In this document: positions 36,095 to 45,236 of the stretch, piece by piece
Position numbering within the stretch: the first letter of the stretch is position 1
How the letters are laid out: each line of letters starts with the position of its first letter
NCBI GenBank assembly: GCA_023415055.1
Contig: JAEZLZ010000006.1
Coordinates: 50,096-114,095, forward strand
Reading direction: 5' to 3'
DNA: 64,000 nucleotides
DNA from: Bacillota bacterium
GTDB taxonomy: Bacteria > Bacillota > Clostridia > Lachnospirales > Lachnospiraceae
The notes under the pieces: generated by a model
The model's input: only the letters and a program-made list of their open reading frames with translations
Database searches by the model: none
What the model was told of the DNA's origin: nothing
Translations under genes and position numbers: made by a program

Positions 36095-37066
36095 ATGGGG
36101 GTAAAATTATCTGTTGTAATTCCAACGAAAAACAGACAGGAAATTTTGAAAAATCTTTTGTCATCGTTTATATCACAAGAGATATCTGAATCAATCGAAT
36201 TTATTATAATAGATCAGACAGAAAAGCCTATGACCCGGGATGACATAGAATTACTTAAAAAAGTAGCTAAACTGGTAACTGATGAAAATGATATAAGGTA
36301 TTATCACTTGTCCAATTTATCGGGCTTAACCCAGGCGAGAAATATTGGAATAGAAAGAGCATCCGGTGAGATCGTACTATTTCTTGATGATGATATTATC
36401 TTACTGCCGGGTTTTATTCAAGGAATCCTGAAGGGATTCGAGCAAGGGTTTGACGGCGTATCCGGTGTGATGCTTGAAAATGTAGCTGATGAAGGATGGT
36501 TGAAGGAACTATATACGGATTTATTCTTTGTAGGCTATATCAAAGATAAAAGAAGAAGAGTATATAGAAAGTTTCATAAATTCGCTCTCTACACGAAGAC
36601 GGATGTGTTAAGTGGAGGTTTCACTGCTTACACTAAGGAATTACTCGCAAATGCCAAATTTGATGAAAATTTAATCCGATATGCCCTGGGTGAAGATAAA
36701 GAATTTTCGATGAGGGTAAGCCTTCAGGGGGCCAATCTGGTAATATGTACCAAGGCCATTGCTTATCATATGAAACACCGGGTCGGAAAACCAAATCTGT
36801 TTCAACGATATGAAGGCAAGACTGCTTATATAAAATACTTACAATATAAGTTTTCTGGACTTATGGGACGAAGGCTTACGATATCAACGAACTGGGCATT
36901 ATTTGGAACCTTGATCGATGCATTGGTAAATTCTGTTTTAAATTGTTCAGTTGTCCCAGTGAAAGGAGCTCTATCTGGTCTGAAAAAGGCGAAGAAAGGA
37001 TTCAGAAATCTTGAATTTATTAATATGATAGATACTTTGCAGTTTAAAAAAAGCAAGAAACTTTAA
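36095..37066 (+). CDS. Glycosyltransferase family 2
   Basis: Inverting GT-A transferase. The 323 residues begin KLSVVIPTKNRQEIL, contain LTQARNIGIERASGEIVLFLDDDI with the DDD metal site, and a later GEDKEFSMRVSLQG acidic motif. It starts one base after the preceding stop, with AAAGGA upstream, so both are co-translated. Two short hydrophobic stretches near the C-terminus may associate with membrane. Specificity is unknown. Confidence 0.9.
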   Translation: MGVKLSVVIPTKNRQEILKNLLSSFISQEISESIEFIIIDQTEKPMTRDDIELLKKVAKLVTDENDIRYYHLSNLSGLTQARNIGIERASGEIVLFLDDDIILLPGFIQGILKGFEQGFDGVSGVMLENVADEGWLKELYTDLFFVGYIKDKRRRVYRKFHKFALYTKTDVLSGGFTAYTKELLANAKFDENLIRYALGEDKEFSMRVSLQGANLVICTKAIAYHMKHRVGKPNLFQRYEGKTAYIKYLQYKFSGLMGRRLTISTNWALFGTLIDALVNSVLNCSVVPVKGALSGLKKAKKGFRNLEFINMIDTLQFKKSKKL

Positions 37067-37095
37067 TTTTCAGGTATGACCAGAAAAGAGGGATC

Positions 37096-38559
37096 ATGGT
37101 GAAAGATCAAGCTATTATGAGTAAGGTTAGAAACGCAACTTTTTGGTCTACGGTTACTCAATTAATTACGAAACTATTTTCACCTATCACAAATATCATA
37201 TTAGCTAGACTTTTGGACCCGGAAAGTTTTGGAGTGGTTGCTACTGCAACAGTTGTTCTAAGTTTATCAGATATTATTATCGATTCAGGATTTCCCAAAT
37301 ACTTAGTGCAACATGAATTTCATAATAAAGAGGATGAAAGAGACAATGCTAATGTAGCATTTTGGACTACTCTTGTGTTTTCTTTACTTCTTTGGGTACT
37401 CATTATCCTATTTCAGTATCCGATTGCAGCATTGGTTGGTAACTCCAACCTATCCCACGTGATAGTAATCGCCTGCATACAGTTACCTGTGAATGCATTG
37501 AATAGTATACTGACAGCTCTTTATATAAGAAGCTTTAATTACAAGGATATTTTCACTTCCAAACTATTATCCGCTTTCATTCCCTTTTTGGTCACAATTC
37601 CATTAGCTTGTTTCGGCTTTAAACATTGGTCAATTATAATAGGATCAATCGTTGGAACAATTATTGGTACAGCAGTACTTATTGTGAAATCAAAATGGAG
37701 ACCTTCATTTTTTTATAGTCTCAAAATTTCAAAAGCCATGTTTTCTTTTAGTGCATGGTCCATTTTGGAAGGATTTTTTTTGTGGCTTACAACCTGGTTT
37801 GATATTATCGTGATTGGGAATGTATTCAGCGATTATTATCTTGGATTATATATCACTTCTTATAATATGGTAAATGCTGTGATGTCTATAATCACAAGCG
37901 CAATCATACCGGTGTTATTTGCAACATTATCCAGAATGCAGAATGATAAGATACAGTTTTATCTTTTCTTTTTAAAATGTCAGAAGAGCGTAGCCTATTT
38001 TTTGTTTCCGATCGGCATAGGGATATTTCTATACCGGGATCTTGCTACAAGCATCATTCTAGGAAAAAAATGGTCAGAGGCAAGTTTTATCATAGGAATA
38101 TATGCATTAACTGCAGCTATTAAAATAACTCTTGTAAATATTAACATGGAAGCATTTAGGGCGGTCGGACAACCAATGCTAACATTCTTATTGCAGGTGC
38201 TGGACATAATTATTATTATTCCTGTCTGTATTTTAAGCACAAAATACGGATTTAGATCATTGGTATATGCCAGAGCATTGGCAAGACTCGATTTAATCAT
38301 CCCGGGATTGATCGTGGCAAGTATTATTATGAAGCATAGAATCAGAAGATTTATTCAAAATATCACGTCACCGATCATATGCACTATTTGTATCACATTG
38401 TTAGCAGTTGGACTAAAACAACTGAGTACAAGCATATACTGGCAATTTTTTTCCGCTTTTTTGTGTGTCCTATTCTATATTATAACAATATTTATATTTG
38501 ATGTGGGTATACTCGTCAGATTTTATACACTATTATTGAAAATTAAGAATAAGAAATAA
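37096..38559 (+). CDS. Polysaccharide flippase (Wzx, MOP superfamily)
   Basis: Moves lipid-linked repeat units across the membrane. The 487 residues have about 12-14 hydrophobic segments and the start KVRNATFWSTVTQLITKLFSPI with ARLLDPESFGVVATA, both typical of the lipopolysaccharide export type of this superfamily. Together with the Wzy-like gene and an initiating transferase it forms a Wzx/Wzy pathway. No Wzz/Wzc chain-length or kinase gene is present. Confidence 0.92.
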   Translation: MVKDQAIMSKVRNATFWSTVTQLITKLFSPITNIILARLLDPESFGVVATATVVLSLSDIIIDSGFPKYLVQHEFHNKEDERDNANVAFWTTLVFSLLLWVLIILFQYPIAALVGNSNLSHVIVIACIQLPVNALNSILTALYIRSFNYKDIFTSKLLSAFIPFLVTIPLACFGFKHWSIIIGSIVGTIIGTAVLIVKSKWRPSFFYSLKISKAMFSFSAWSILEGFFLWLTTWFDIIVIGNVFSDYYLGLYITSYNMVNAVMSIITSAIIPVLFATLSRMQNDKIQFYLFFLKCQKSVAYFLFPIGIGIFLYRDLATSIILGKKWSEASFIIGIYALTAAIKITLVNINMEAFRAVGQPMLTFLLQVLDIIIIIPVCILSTKYGFRSLVYARALARLDLIIPGLIVASIIMKHRIRRFIQNITSPIICTICITLLAVGLKQLSTSIYWQFFSAFLCVLFYIITIFIFDVGILVRFYTLLLKIKNKK

Positions 38560-38694
38560 TTTGATCTAATCATTTTTGTTCTAGTCTATATCGACCTAAT
38601 GTGACATAATTCATCCTATTATCATATTCTATATTAGATACTGTATTGAGAGGAATTCTCAATTTAGCTATACGTAACATTGAAAATGGTGAAC

Positions 38695-39306
38695 ATGATG
38701 AAAAAGGTGAACAAAAATCGTTCGATTATTATGTATGAAATAGTCAAAAGGGGATTTGATACAATTTTTAGCTTCGTAGCGTTACTAATTGTAATACCTG
38801 TTATCTTGATTTTTTGTATTGCTATCATGATAGAATCTCCTGGAGGATGCTTTTACTTTCAGAAAAGAATAGGCAAAAATATGAGATGCTTTACCATATA
38901 TAAATTAAGATCCATGTATATGGATGCAGAAAAACAGGGTGCTGTGTGGGCAGAAAAAGAAGATCCCAGAATTACTAAGGTGGGCAGAATAATGCGAAGA
39001 ACTAGAATCGATGAGTTACCACAGTTGATAAATATATTAAAGAATGATATGAGCCTTGTAGGACCGAGGCCGGAAAGGCCGGAGTTTGTAAAGAAATTCA
39101 GTAAAGAGATTCCTAAATATAAAGATCGATTTAAAGTGAAAAGTGGATTAACCGGATTGGCACAGGTTACTGGAGGATATGAACATACACCTCAGGAGAA
39201 ATTAGAAAAGGATATTTATTATATACAGAATAGATCCTTATGGTTGGATTTAGTAATAATTCTAAAAACGGTAGCTGTAATACTCACAGGTAAAGGTGCA
39301 AGATAG
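38695..39306 (+). CDS. Initiating sugar-phosphate transferase (WcaJ/RfbP family)
   Basis: Loads the first sugar phosphate on undecaprenyl phosphate. ATG at 38695 is used with weak GGTG upstream; TTG at 38680 and ATG at 38698 are alternatives. The 203 residues have one N-terminal membrane segment (FDTIFSFVALLIVIPVILIF) and the catalytic region: RIGKNMRCFTIYKLRSM, TRIDELPQLINILKNDMSLVGPRPERPEF and GLTGLAQVTG. It lacks the long N-terminal multi-pass domain, as in small PglC-like enzymes. The sugar is unknown. Confidence 0.92.
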   Translation: MMKKVNKNRSIIMYEIVKRGFDTIFSFVALLIVIPVILIFCIAIMIESPGGCFYFQKRIGKNMRCFTIYKLRSMYMDAEKQGAVWAEKEDPRITKVGRIMRRTRIDELPQLINILKNDMSLVGPRPERPEFVKKFSKEIPKYKDRFKVKSGLTGLAQVTGGYEHTPQEKLEKDIYYIQNRSLWLDLVIILKTVAVILTGKGAR

Positions 39307-39379
39307 TCTATTTGTATCTTTTCTTTTCATAATAAACACTTACTAAGATATTATATCACTGCAAAAGGAGGGGATAGGA

Positions 39380-41248
39380 TTGAAGCATAGAAAGGGTGAG
39401 GATCACCCGGACTGCCCAATATTACCTGAAATCAAAGTGATTCGAAATCTGGAAGAACTGAGTAAATATAAGGAGGTATGGAATAAAATTCTTGCAGATA
39501 ATCAGAATACAAATCCTTTTCTTGAATATGATTGGATCGAGAATTGGTGGAATTATCTAGGGATAAGACATAGCCTGTTTATCATAATTTTAAAGGTGAA
39601 AGAAAGAGTAGTTGGGATTTGCCCATTTATGATAAGAAAGAGAAGGCTTTTTCGGGAAATAACATTCGTTGGATATCCGGAAGCAAGCTATATGGATTTT
39701 ATCCTTACCGGTGAAGGAAGAGCTGACGGTGTAGAGGCAGCCATAGAATATATTAGAAGCTTACATGGTTCATACATCTTTCATTTACATGGTTTCGTTG
39801 AAGAATCCTATGCGCTCGAAAAACTTAAGAATTATTTTGATAAAATTCATACTAAGTTCTCTATAAGAAATTTTGAAGCTCCTTATTTTAACATTCATTC
39901 AGATTTTTCATCCTATTTTAAATGTCGTTCCAAATATAACTCAATTAAAACATTAATCAGAAGTAAAAATAAAATAGAAAATTCTGGAAATGTAATATAT
40001 AAACAGCTAAATAGTTCAGAAATTGATGATTGCTTTCAACTACACGAAATGAGATGGAAAAGAAAATATGATACGAGTAACTTTTCTGAAAAGGAGCATA
40101 GAAAATTCTTTAGGGATATTGCTAATAAAGAGAATCTATCCTTTCAGGTTTATGTATATGGCATGAAGCTTGGAAAGCGATTAATTGCTTTTACATTTGG
40201 TTTTTTATGCAACGGAACCTATTATTTTTACCGGATTTGTCATGATAATGATTTTTCGGTTTATGGTCCAGGTAAAATAATTCTTATGAAATTAATTGAA
40301 GCTTGCTTTCTAAAAGAGATGCTGGTGTTTGATTTTGGGTTAGGATATGCAAGGTACAAATCGGAATGGACGGATAACAAAAATATCATACATGAATTTG
40401 TTGCTCCATTAACTTCGGGATATTCACTAATTTTTTATTATATGTATATCATTAGAACCATGGTAATAAAAAGTGCTAAAAAACTAAAAGCTTATAATAT
40501 CTTGAAAATCGGTGTCTTAGGCTTCTTACAATATTTCATTACAGGTAGTTTCGTAAGGGATATGATATGTTGTCTAAGGAAATTAAATGGGATTATAGTA
40601 TATAATCAAATCCAAGAAATTATGAAAAAATTAGCAAAAAGCATATATCAGATGAAACAGTATCTTGTTGTCGAAAACGTCTTCGATTGCATCGGACAGG
40701 ATGCAGCGATATGTGATAAATCCTGTGTTAATACAAGCGGGGAATTGAACAAAGATTCGTTGGATGTTCTAGCGGAAAATAAGTCGGATTATAAAATAAA
40801 TGAAGCTTATTTAGATGATCTGGATTTCATATGCGAAATTATGAAGGAGAAACCGATACAGATCATTCAACGCTTTTTTCACAAACAACGATGTTTTCAA
40901 TTGGACCAAGGGATAAAAGGAATGTTATATGTTTGGGTTAATAGTAATCAGATTGATATACCGGATCTTCGTTACAATGAAGATATCACGGATAACAAGA
41001 CCTATATTGATCTGACAAAAGTTGATGTAGGAGAGGATTCAATGATAAATATACTCCATGCCATACATTATATTATGAATATATTGTATCCTCGAAAATG
41101 TACAGAGTGTTATATCGGTTTCAAGCTGACGAAGGCATCACCATTGCTTAAGACCCGAATAACGGATATCGGTTTTAAATCTTACAAATATTTTGTATAT
41201 AAGAAATTCTTATATCGATCTTACTTAAAGATAAAACCTATTAAATAA
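39380..41248 (+). CDS. CelD/FemAB-like GNAT acyltransferase with a second GNAT-like domain
   Basis: Probably acylates a cell-surface or polysaccharide precursor. The start is TTG at 39380 with AAGGAGG 8 bases upstream. The first ~400 residues match BcsL/CelD-type enzymes: LEYDWIENWWNYLG, GICPFMIRKRRLFREITFVG, and FTFGFLCNGTYYFYRICHD. The last ~200 residues hold another region with GNAT-like elements around YIDLTKVDVGEDSM and LLKTRITDIGFKSYKYFVYK, following a linker rich in Lys, Asn and Asp. The 622-residue length is almost twice a single-domain enzyme. It ends the exopolysaccharide cluster. Confidence 0.75.
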   Translation: MKHRKGEDHPDCPILPEIKVIRNLEELSKYKEVWNKILADNQNTNPFLEYDWIENWWNYLGIRHSLFIIILKVKERVVGICPFMIRKRRLFREITFVGYPEASYMDFILTGEGRADGVEAAIEYIRSLHGSYIFHLHGFVEESYALEKLKNYFDKIHTKFSIRNFEAPYFNIHSDFSSYFKCRSKYNSIKTLIRSKNKIENSGNVIYKQLNSSEIDDCFQLHEMRWKRKYDTSNFSEKEHRKFFRDIANKENLSFQVYVYGMKLGKRLIAFTFGFLCNGTYYFYRICHDNDFSVYGPGKIILMKLIEACFLKEMLVFDFGLGYARYKSEWTDNKNIIHEFVAPLTSGYSLIFYYMYIIRTMVIKSAKKLKAYNILKIGVLGFLQYFITGSFVRDMICCLRKLNGIIVYNQIQEIMKKLAKSIYQMKQYLVVENVFDCIGQDAAICDKSCVNTSGELNKDSLDVLAENKSDYKINEAYLDDLDFICEIMKEKPIQIIQRFFHKQRCFQLDQGIKGMLYVWVNSNQIDIPDLRYNEDITDNKTYIDLTKVDVGEDSMINILHAIHYIMNILYPRKCTECYIGFKLTKASPLLKTRITDIGFKSYKYFVYKKFLYRSYLKIKPIK

Positions 41249-41254
41249 ATGAGA

Positions 41255-41315
41255 GAGGGTGCGGACGAAGTTTTGGACTGACATGTAGCTAATCCAAGAC
41301 TTCGTCGTTGCCCTC
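41255..41315 (+). terminator. Long hairpin after the exopolysaccharide cluster
   Basis: Arms 41255-41277 and 41293-41315 pair over 23 positions with a few mismatches (ACGAAGT with ACTTCGT, TTGGA with TCCAA, GAGGG with CCCTC). No T-run follows, so it may act as a terminator or as a structured end. Confidence 0.5.
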
Positions 41316-41416
41316 TACTCTTAACTGCGCGACAAAAGTAATACTACTGAAGGAAATGCGAAATTACGAATACATTCCTATGGGAGCGATGTCGGAGCCC
41401 CATATTTGGTCTTGAG

Positions 41417-41665
41417 ATGGAGGATGGGAGATACTTGGGATTAGAATTGTCAGAAGATGAAATGTTCAAAAACACAAAGGTTCTGAACGGATTACGAGTA
41501 AAAGCTTTGGAGGCTGATTTCAATAAATATATGCTTCGCTGGAACTTAAACAGCCAAAACAACAAGGATGTTTTTAGTATATGTCCTAGGATGCTGAAAG
41601 ATTATATAATAAATGCCAGTGGAGAAAAGAATGCGGATGGAACCAAAATCATGACGATCTTATGA
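41417..41665 (+). CDS. Small orphan frame, possibly a decayed gene
   Basis: An 82-codon frame (MEDGRYLGLELSEDEMF ... GTKIMTIL) without a ribosome site. The sequence upstream continues as coding-like text in another frame (EGNAKLRIHSYGSDVGAPY) until a stop, so a frameshifted remnant is possible. No family was recognised. Confidence 0.25.
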   Translation: MEDGRYLGLELSEDEMFKNTKVLNGLRVKALEADFNKYMLRWNLNSQNNKDVFSICPRMLKDYIINASGEKNADGTKIMTIL

Positions 41666-41707
41666 AGGAAGAGTGGGATTTTATAAATAATCACTTCTTT
41701 TAATAAA

Positions 41708-41737
41708 AATGCACGCACTTTTTTTGTGGGTGCATTT
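41708..41737 (+). terminator. Terminator-like hairpin
   Basis: AATGCACGCAC (41709-41718 region) pairs with GTGGGTGCATT around a T-rich loop. It lies between the orphan frame and the arabinoside operon promoter. Confidence 0.5.
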
Positions 41738-41815
41738 ACTCAGAAATAAAGTTCTTTTTTTAATTCCAAAAGATCAAAAGATGTCATAAAAAATCAAATT
41801 TTGATAATTAATATA

Positions 41816-41844
41816 TTGACAAAAACAAGATAATTATGTACAAT
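41816..41844 (+). promoter_or_regulatory. Promoter of the arabinoside operon
   Basis: TTGACA (41816-41821) and TACAAT (41839-41844) with a 17-base spacer. A LacI-type operator follows about 100 bases downstream. Confidence 0.75.
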
Positions 41845-41947
41845 AAAAATGTAAAGAGTACACGAGAACGCAAATGTAAGATACAAAGGGAGAATGAAAG
41901 ACACTTTTAGATATAGTGGAAGAATTTCTCCTAAATTATAAGGGTGC

Positions 41948-41959
41948 GTACACGTGTAC
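41948..41959. promoter_or_regulatory. LacI-type operator candidate
   Basis: The perfect palindrome GTACACGTGTAC with a central CG is typical of LacI-family operators. It lies in the untranslated leader 44 bases before the lipoprotein start. A partial copy GTACACGAGAAC begins near 41858, just after the -10. The regulator gene at the end of the operon is the likely binder. Confidence 0.6.
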
Positions 41960-42002
41960 ATAGCGTAACATATGTAAGCATAATCATTAGGAGGTAGGTA
42001 TT

Positions 42003-43322
42003 ATGAAAAAGTTGTTAAGTTTGACATTGACAGCAGTAATGATTTCCATGTTACTAATTGGGTGTAGTAATAAGGAAACACCTGTCACAACAACTGAAGA
42101 AAAAGTAACTGAAGAAAAAGTAACTGAGGAAAAAGTAACTGAGGAAAAAGTATCAGAGGAACCTATCACACTTCACTTCTGGAATGTATTCACAGGGTCG
42201 GATGGAGACATTCTAAGAGAAATTGTAGACAAGTATAATGAAACGAATACGGATAATATCAAAATTGAGATGGACATCATGCCCAATGACACATTACAAC
42301 AGAAGCTGCCGGCAGCTATCGCAACAAATACTGCACCGGAGTTAGTTTTATTCGGTGTGGAGAATATTGCACCTTATGTAAGCAATGACTCACTGGAGGA
42401 CATCAGTGATTTCTGGGAGACGACCGGTGTTGATAAGAACAACTTTTTAGAAAATGTAACGGAATTATCTTATGTAGATGGTAAGTTATATGGTACACCG
42501 ATGCAATACAACGTTAGCTATTTATATTGGAATAAAGATTTGTTCGAAGCAGCTGGTCTTGATCCAAACACACCGCCTACAACCTTAGAGGAGCTTGCGG
42601 ATTATGCAGTAAAGCTTACGGATCCTTCAAAGAATCAATATGGACTGGCATTACCTACCAACGCAACATACATGCAATTCCTTTGGGCAAATGGTGGTGA
42701 CGCGGATGATCCGAATACTAATACAAATCTGTTAAATTCAGAAGAAAATCTAAAAACCTTAGAATGGCTTCAAGACTTAACGGTAAACAAGAAAGTAACA
42801 CCGCTCAATATTACAGGCGCTGATGCAGATACGATGCTACAGGCTGGGCAGATTGCTATGTACATGAGTGGACCTTGGCAAATCAATGGTTTAAGAACAC
42901 AAGGAATCAACTTTGGTATTGCTCCTTGCGTAGCAGGTAGTGCAGGTGCTTTCTCACCGGCAGGAGGATGTAGCTATGTCATTCCAAAGGGAACCGATTC
43001 AGCCAAGAAGGAAGCAGCCTATAAGTTTATGAAATATTGGCTTGGTGATGATATTTTAAAAGAATGGTCTCAAAGAAATGGTTTCCCTGTATGGTCTAAA
43101 ACACTTGCAGAAGATAATGATATAAAGAATGACGAGGTATTGAACTCTATATCTGTGGCTACTGAGATTGGACGAGCATATAATCTGGGTTATTCATTGG
43201 CAAGTCAGATTGATAATGATGTCATGATTCCTATGTTTGAAAAGGTAATTAATGGTGGCGCAACTCCAGCAGATGCTTTAAAGGAAGCTGTAACAACTAT
43301 GGATAAAGTATTAGCGCAGTAA
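42003..43322 (+). CDS. Sugar ABC transporter substrate-binding lipoprotein
   Basis: Catches the sugar outside the membrane and passes it to the two permeases. A type II signal peptide ends at lipobox LLIGC, giving lipidated Cys21. Then come four TEEKV-type pentapeptide repeats that form an acidic/basic spacer, and a solute-binding domain of family 1 type (LHFWNVFTGSDGDILREIV, ATYMQFLWANGGD, GQIAMYMSGPWQINGL). The 439-residue length is usual. GGAGG precedes the start. No ATPase is encoded here, so a shared MsiK-type ATPase is expected elsewhere. Substrate is inferred as an arabinoside from the GH51 gene. Confidence 0.93.
   Translation: MKKLLSLTLTAVMISMLLIGCSNKETPVTTTEEKVTEEKVTEEKVTEEKVSEEPITLHFWNVFTGSDGDILREIVDKYNETNTDNIKIEMDIMPNDTLQQKLPAAIATNTAPELVLFGVENIAPYVSNDSLEDISDFWETTGVDKNNFLENVTELSYVDGKLYGTPMQYNVSYLYWNKDLFEAAGLDPNTPPTTLEELADYAVKLTDPSKNQYGLALPTNATYMQFLWANGGDADDPNTNTNLLNSEENLKTLEWLQDLTVNKKVTPLNITGADADTMLQAGQIAMYMSGPWQINGLRTQGINFGIAPCVAGSAGAFSPAGGCSYVIPKGTDSAKKEAAYKFMKYWLGDDILKEWSQRNGFPVWSKTLAEDNDIKNDEVLNSISVATEIGRAYNLGYSLASQIDNDVMIPMFEKVINGGATPADALKEAVTTMDKVLAQ
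42093..42152 (+). repeat. Four tandem 15-bp repeats inside the lipoprotein gene
   Basis: ACTGAAGAAAAAGTA occurs at 42093 and 42108, and ACTGAGGAAAAAGTA at 42123 and 42138. In frame it encodes repeated TEEKV, directly after the lipidation site, where it lengthens the linker. Copy number could vary by slippage. Confidence 0.9.
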
Positions 43323-43377
43323 ATATCAAGGTAGGTTATCTTATCATAAATTAAGATTATGACTGTACTATATTAGA

Positions 43378-43474
43378 AAGATAACTCTATGGTCATATGT
43401 ATCTTGTGAACTGGTGTAATTATAATATGCATCAGTTCACAAGAATAGAAACCTAGATGACATAGAGTTATCTT
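43378..43474 (+). promoter_or_regulatory. Large intercistronic hairpin
   Basis: AAGATAACTCTATGGTCAT (43378-43396) pairs with ATGACATAGAGTTATCTT (43457-43474) with one bulged G, and TGTGAACTG/CAGTTCACA (43405-43413, 43433-43441) pairs inside. It lies between the lipoprotein and permease genes and may stabilise the upstream transcript. Confidence 0.75.
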
Positions 43475-43493
43475 AATAAAGAGAGGATACAGT

Positions 43494-44396
43494 ATGAATC
43501 GTAAGAAAAAATTTCAAACACATAACCAAAACAGTGCGTATCTTTTTATTCTGCCTTCGATGTTAATACTTGCAGTATTCGTTTTTATTCCGCTCATTGC
43601 ATCCTTTATTATAAGCCTGCTAAATATGAACATTTTTATGAATGATATCTCCTTTGCAGGCTTAAAGAATTTTATAAAGCTATTTAACGATAGCAGAGTT
43701 AGTAATGCTACGTTTAACAGTTTATTCTTTGCATTGTTTGAGGTACCTTTACAGATTGGGCTTGCCTTAGTATTAAGTATGTATGTTGCGCAGAATAATC
43801 GATATACAAAAGTTTTACGTTCCATTTACTATGTGCCTTTTGTATGCTCTATGACAGCGATCGGTATTGTCTGGTCCATGCTTTTAGATCCAAATCTTGG
43901 GATGCTACCTTATGTATTACGGCAAATGGGAGTTGAGAGTATATCATTTCTCAAGGATCCTAAGCTGGCAATGCCTACCATTATCGCGGTTAGTGCATGG
44001 AAAGGCTTTGGCTATACATTAACACTTATCACAGCAGCGATTCTTAATGTACCAGCTTCCTTATATGAGGCAGCAGATATGGATGGAGCCAATATATTTA
44101 AGAAGTTTGCATGTATTACGATTCCTAGCATATGGCCAACCATTAGTTTTTGTATTGTAACTACAACAATTAGTGCGATACAAATGTTTGATCAAGCATA
44201 CGTAATGACACAGGGTGGGCCTTTGAATAAGACTGAGACTCTAGTACAGTACATATATGATCGAGGTTTTCAGACAGCTCCATATGATCTAGGATATGCC
44301 TCTTCGATTTCTGTATATCTTTTCGTCATCATCGCTACGATAACATTTATACTAAGAAGATATGTTCTGGAGAAAGGAGAGGAAGCAAGTGAATAA
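43494..44396 (+). CDS. Sugar ABC transporter permease (MalF type)
   Basis: One half of the membrane channel. The 300 residues have six membrane segments and the EAA loop YEAADMDGANIFKKFACITIPSIWPT, which contacts the ATPase. The start follows AGAGAGGA. It overlaps the second permease by 8 bases. The order lipoprotein–MalF–MalG is standard for CUT1 importers of oligosaccharides. Confidence 0.93.
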   Translation: MNRKKKFQTHNQNSAYLFILPSMLILAVFVFIPLIASFIISLLNMNIFMNDISFAGLKNFIKLFNDSRVSNATFNSLFFALFEVPLQIGLALVLSMYVAQNNRYTKVLRSIYYVPFVCSMTAIGIVWSMLLDPNLGMLPYVLRQMGVESISFLKDPKLAMPTIIAVSAWKGFGYTLTLITAAILNVPASLYEAADMDGANIFKKFACITIPSIWPTISFCIVTTTISAIQMFDQAYVMTQGGPLNKTETLVQYIYDRGFQTAPYDLGYASSISVYLFVIIATITFILRRYVLEKGEEASE

Positions 44397-45219
44397 GAAA
44401 AAAATCACACTCGGTAGAGTCATTGGTTTTATAATTACTATTGGTATGGTTATTTTAGTATTAGTGCCTATTATCTGGCTATTTGTTTCCTCCTTCAAAA
44501 CCGATTCTGATGTAATATCGTATCCACCCTTATTTTTCCCCAAGGATTGGACCATATCCCAGTATCTCTATGTAGCGAAAAGTATTCCGATTTTTGATAT
44601 GACAAAAAGTACAATCCTATTTGCAGGTGGTGTTACTCTAATTAGTGTAATGTTCGATTCAATGGCAGGCTACGCATTTGCAAGAATGAATTTTAAAGGG
44701 TCAAAGCTTTTGTTTTCCATCATCCTCTTAACTATGATGGTTCCATTTCAGATTATTATGACACCGCTTTATATTGAGATATATAAACTTAATTTATTGG
44801 ATACATATCTTGGATTGATTCTTCCTAGAGCAACCAGCGCTTTTGGTATCTATATGATGAGATCCTTCTTTGTAGGGCTTCCGAAATCCTTAGAGGAGTC
44901 TGGACGAATGGATGGTATGGGAGAATTTCGAATATATCGTTATTTGATGCTACCACTTTGCAAACCAGCACTCTTTAGTCTTGCAATATTCCATTTCATG
45001 AACAACTGGAATGATCTTCTTTATCCATTGATGCTCACTAGTTCACCGGATAAGAGGACATTATCTGCAGGACTTGCCATATTGGTAGGTAATAAAGTAA
45101 TTAAATATGGACCTACCTTGGCTGCAACTATGATTTCACTTACACCCTTATTGGTGTTATACATAGCTTGTCAGAAATATTTTGTAGAAGGAATAGCAAC
45201 TGCTGGTACAAAAGAATAA
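44389..45219 (+). CDS. Sugar ABC transporter permease (MalG type)
   Basis: Second half of the channel. GTG at 44389 with GGAGAGG upstream is chosen; the ATG at 44362 has no ribosome site. The 276 residues have six membrane segments and the EAA loop ESGRMDGMGEFRIYRYLMLPLCKPAL. It ends 17 bases before the arabinofuranosidase. CUT1-type carbohydrate importer. Confidence 0.92.
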   Translation: MNKKKITLGRVIGFIITIGMVILVLVPIIWLFVSSFKTDSDVISYPPLFFPKDWTISQYLYVAKSIPIFDMTKSTILFAGGVTLISVMFDSMAGYAFARMNFKGSKLLFSIILLTMMVPFQIIMTPLYIEIYKLNLLDTYLGLILPRATSAFGIYMMRSFFVGLPKSLEESGRMDGMGEFRIYRYLMLPLCKPALFSLAIFHFMNNWNDLLYPLMLTSSPDKRTLSAGLAILVGNKVIKYGPTLAATMISLTPLLVLYIACQKYFVEGIATAGTKE

Positions 45220-45236
45220 TTATATGGAGGTTATAC

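Noticed and set aside
42093..42152. CRISPR array
   Set aside because: The units are contiguous 15-bp repeats inside a coding frame, without spacers. No other regularly spaced repeats were seen in the window.
41987..42169. Repetitive SSVTF frame on the minus strand
   Set aside because: It is the reverse reading of the TEEKV tandem repeat in the lipoprotein gene.
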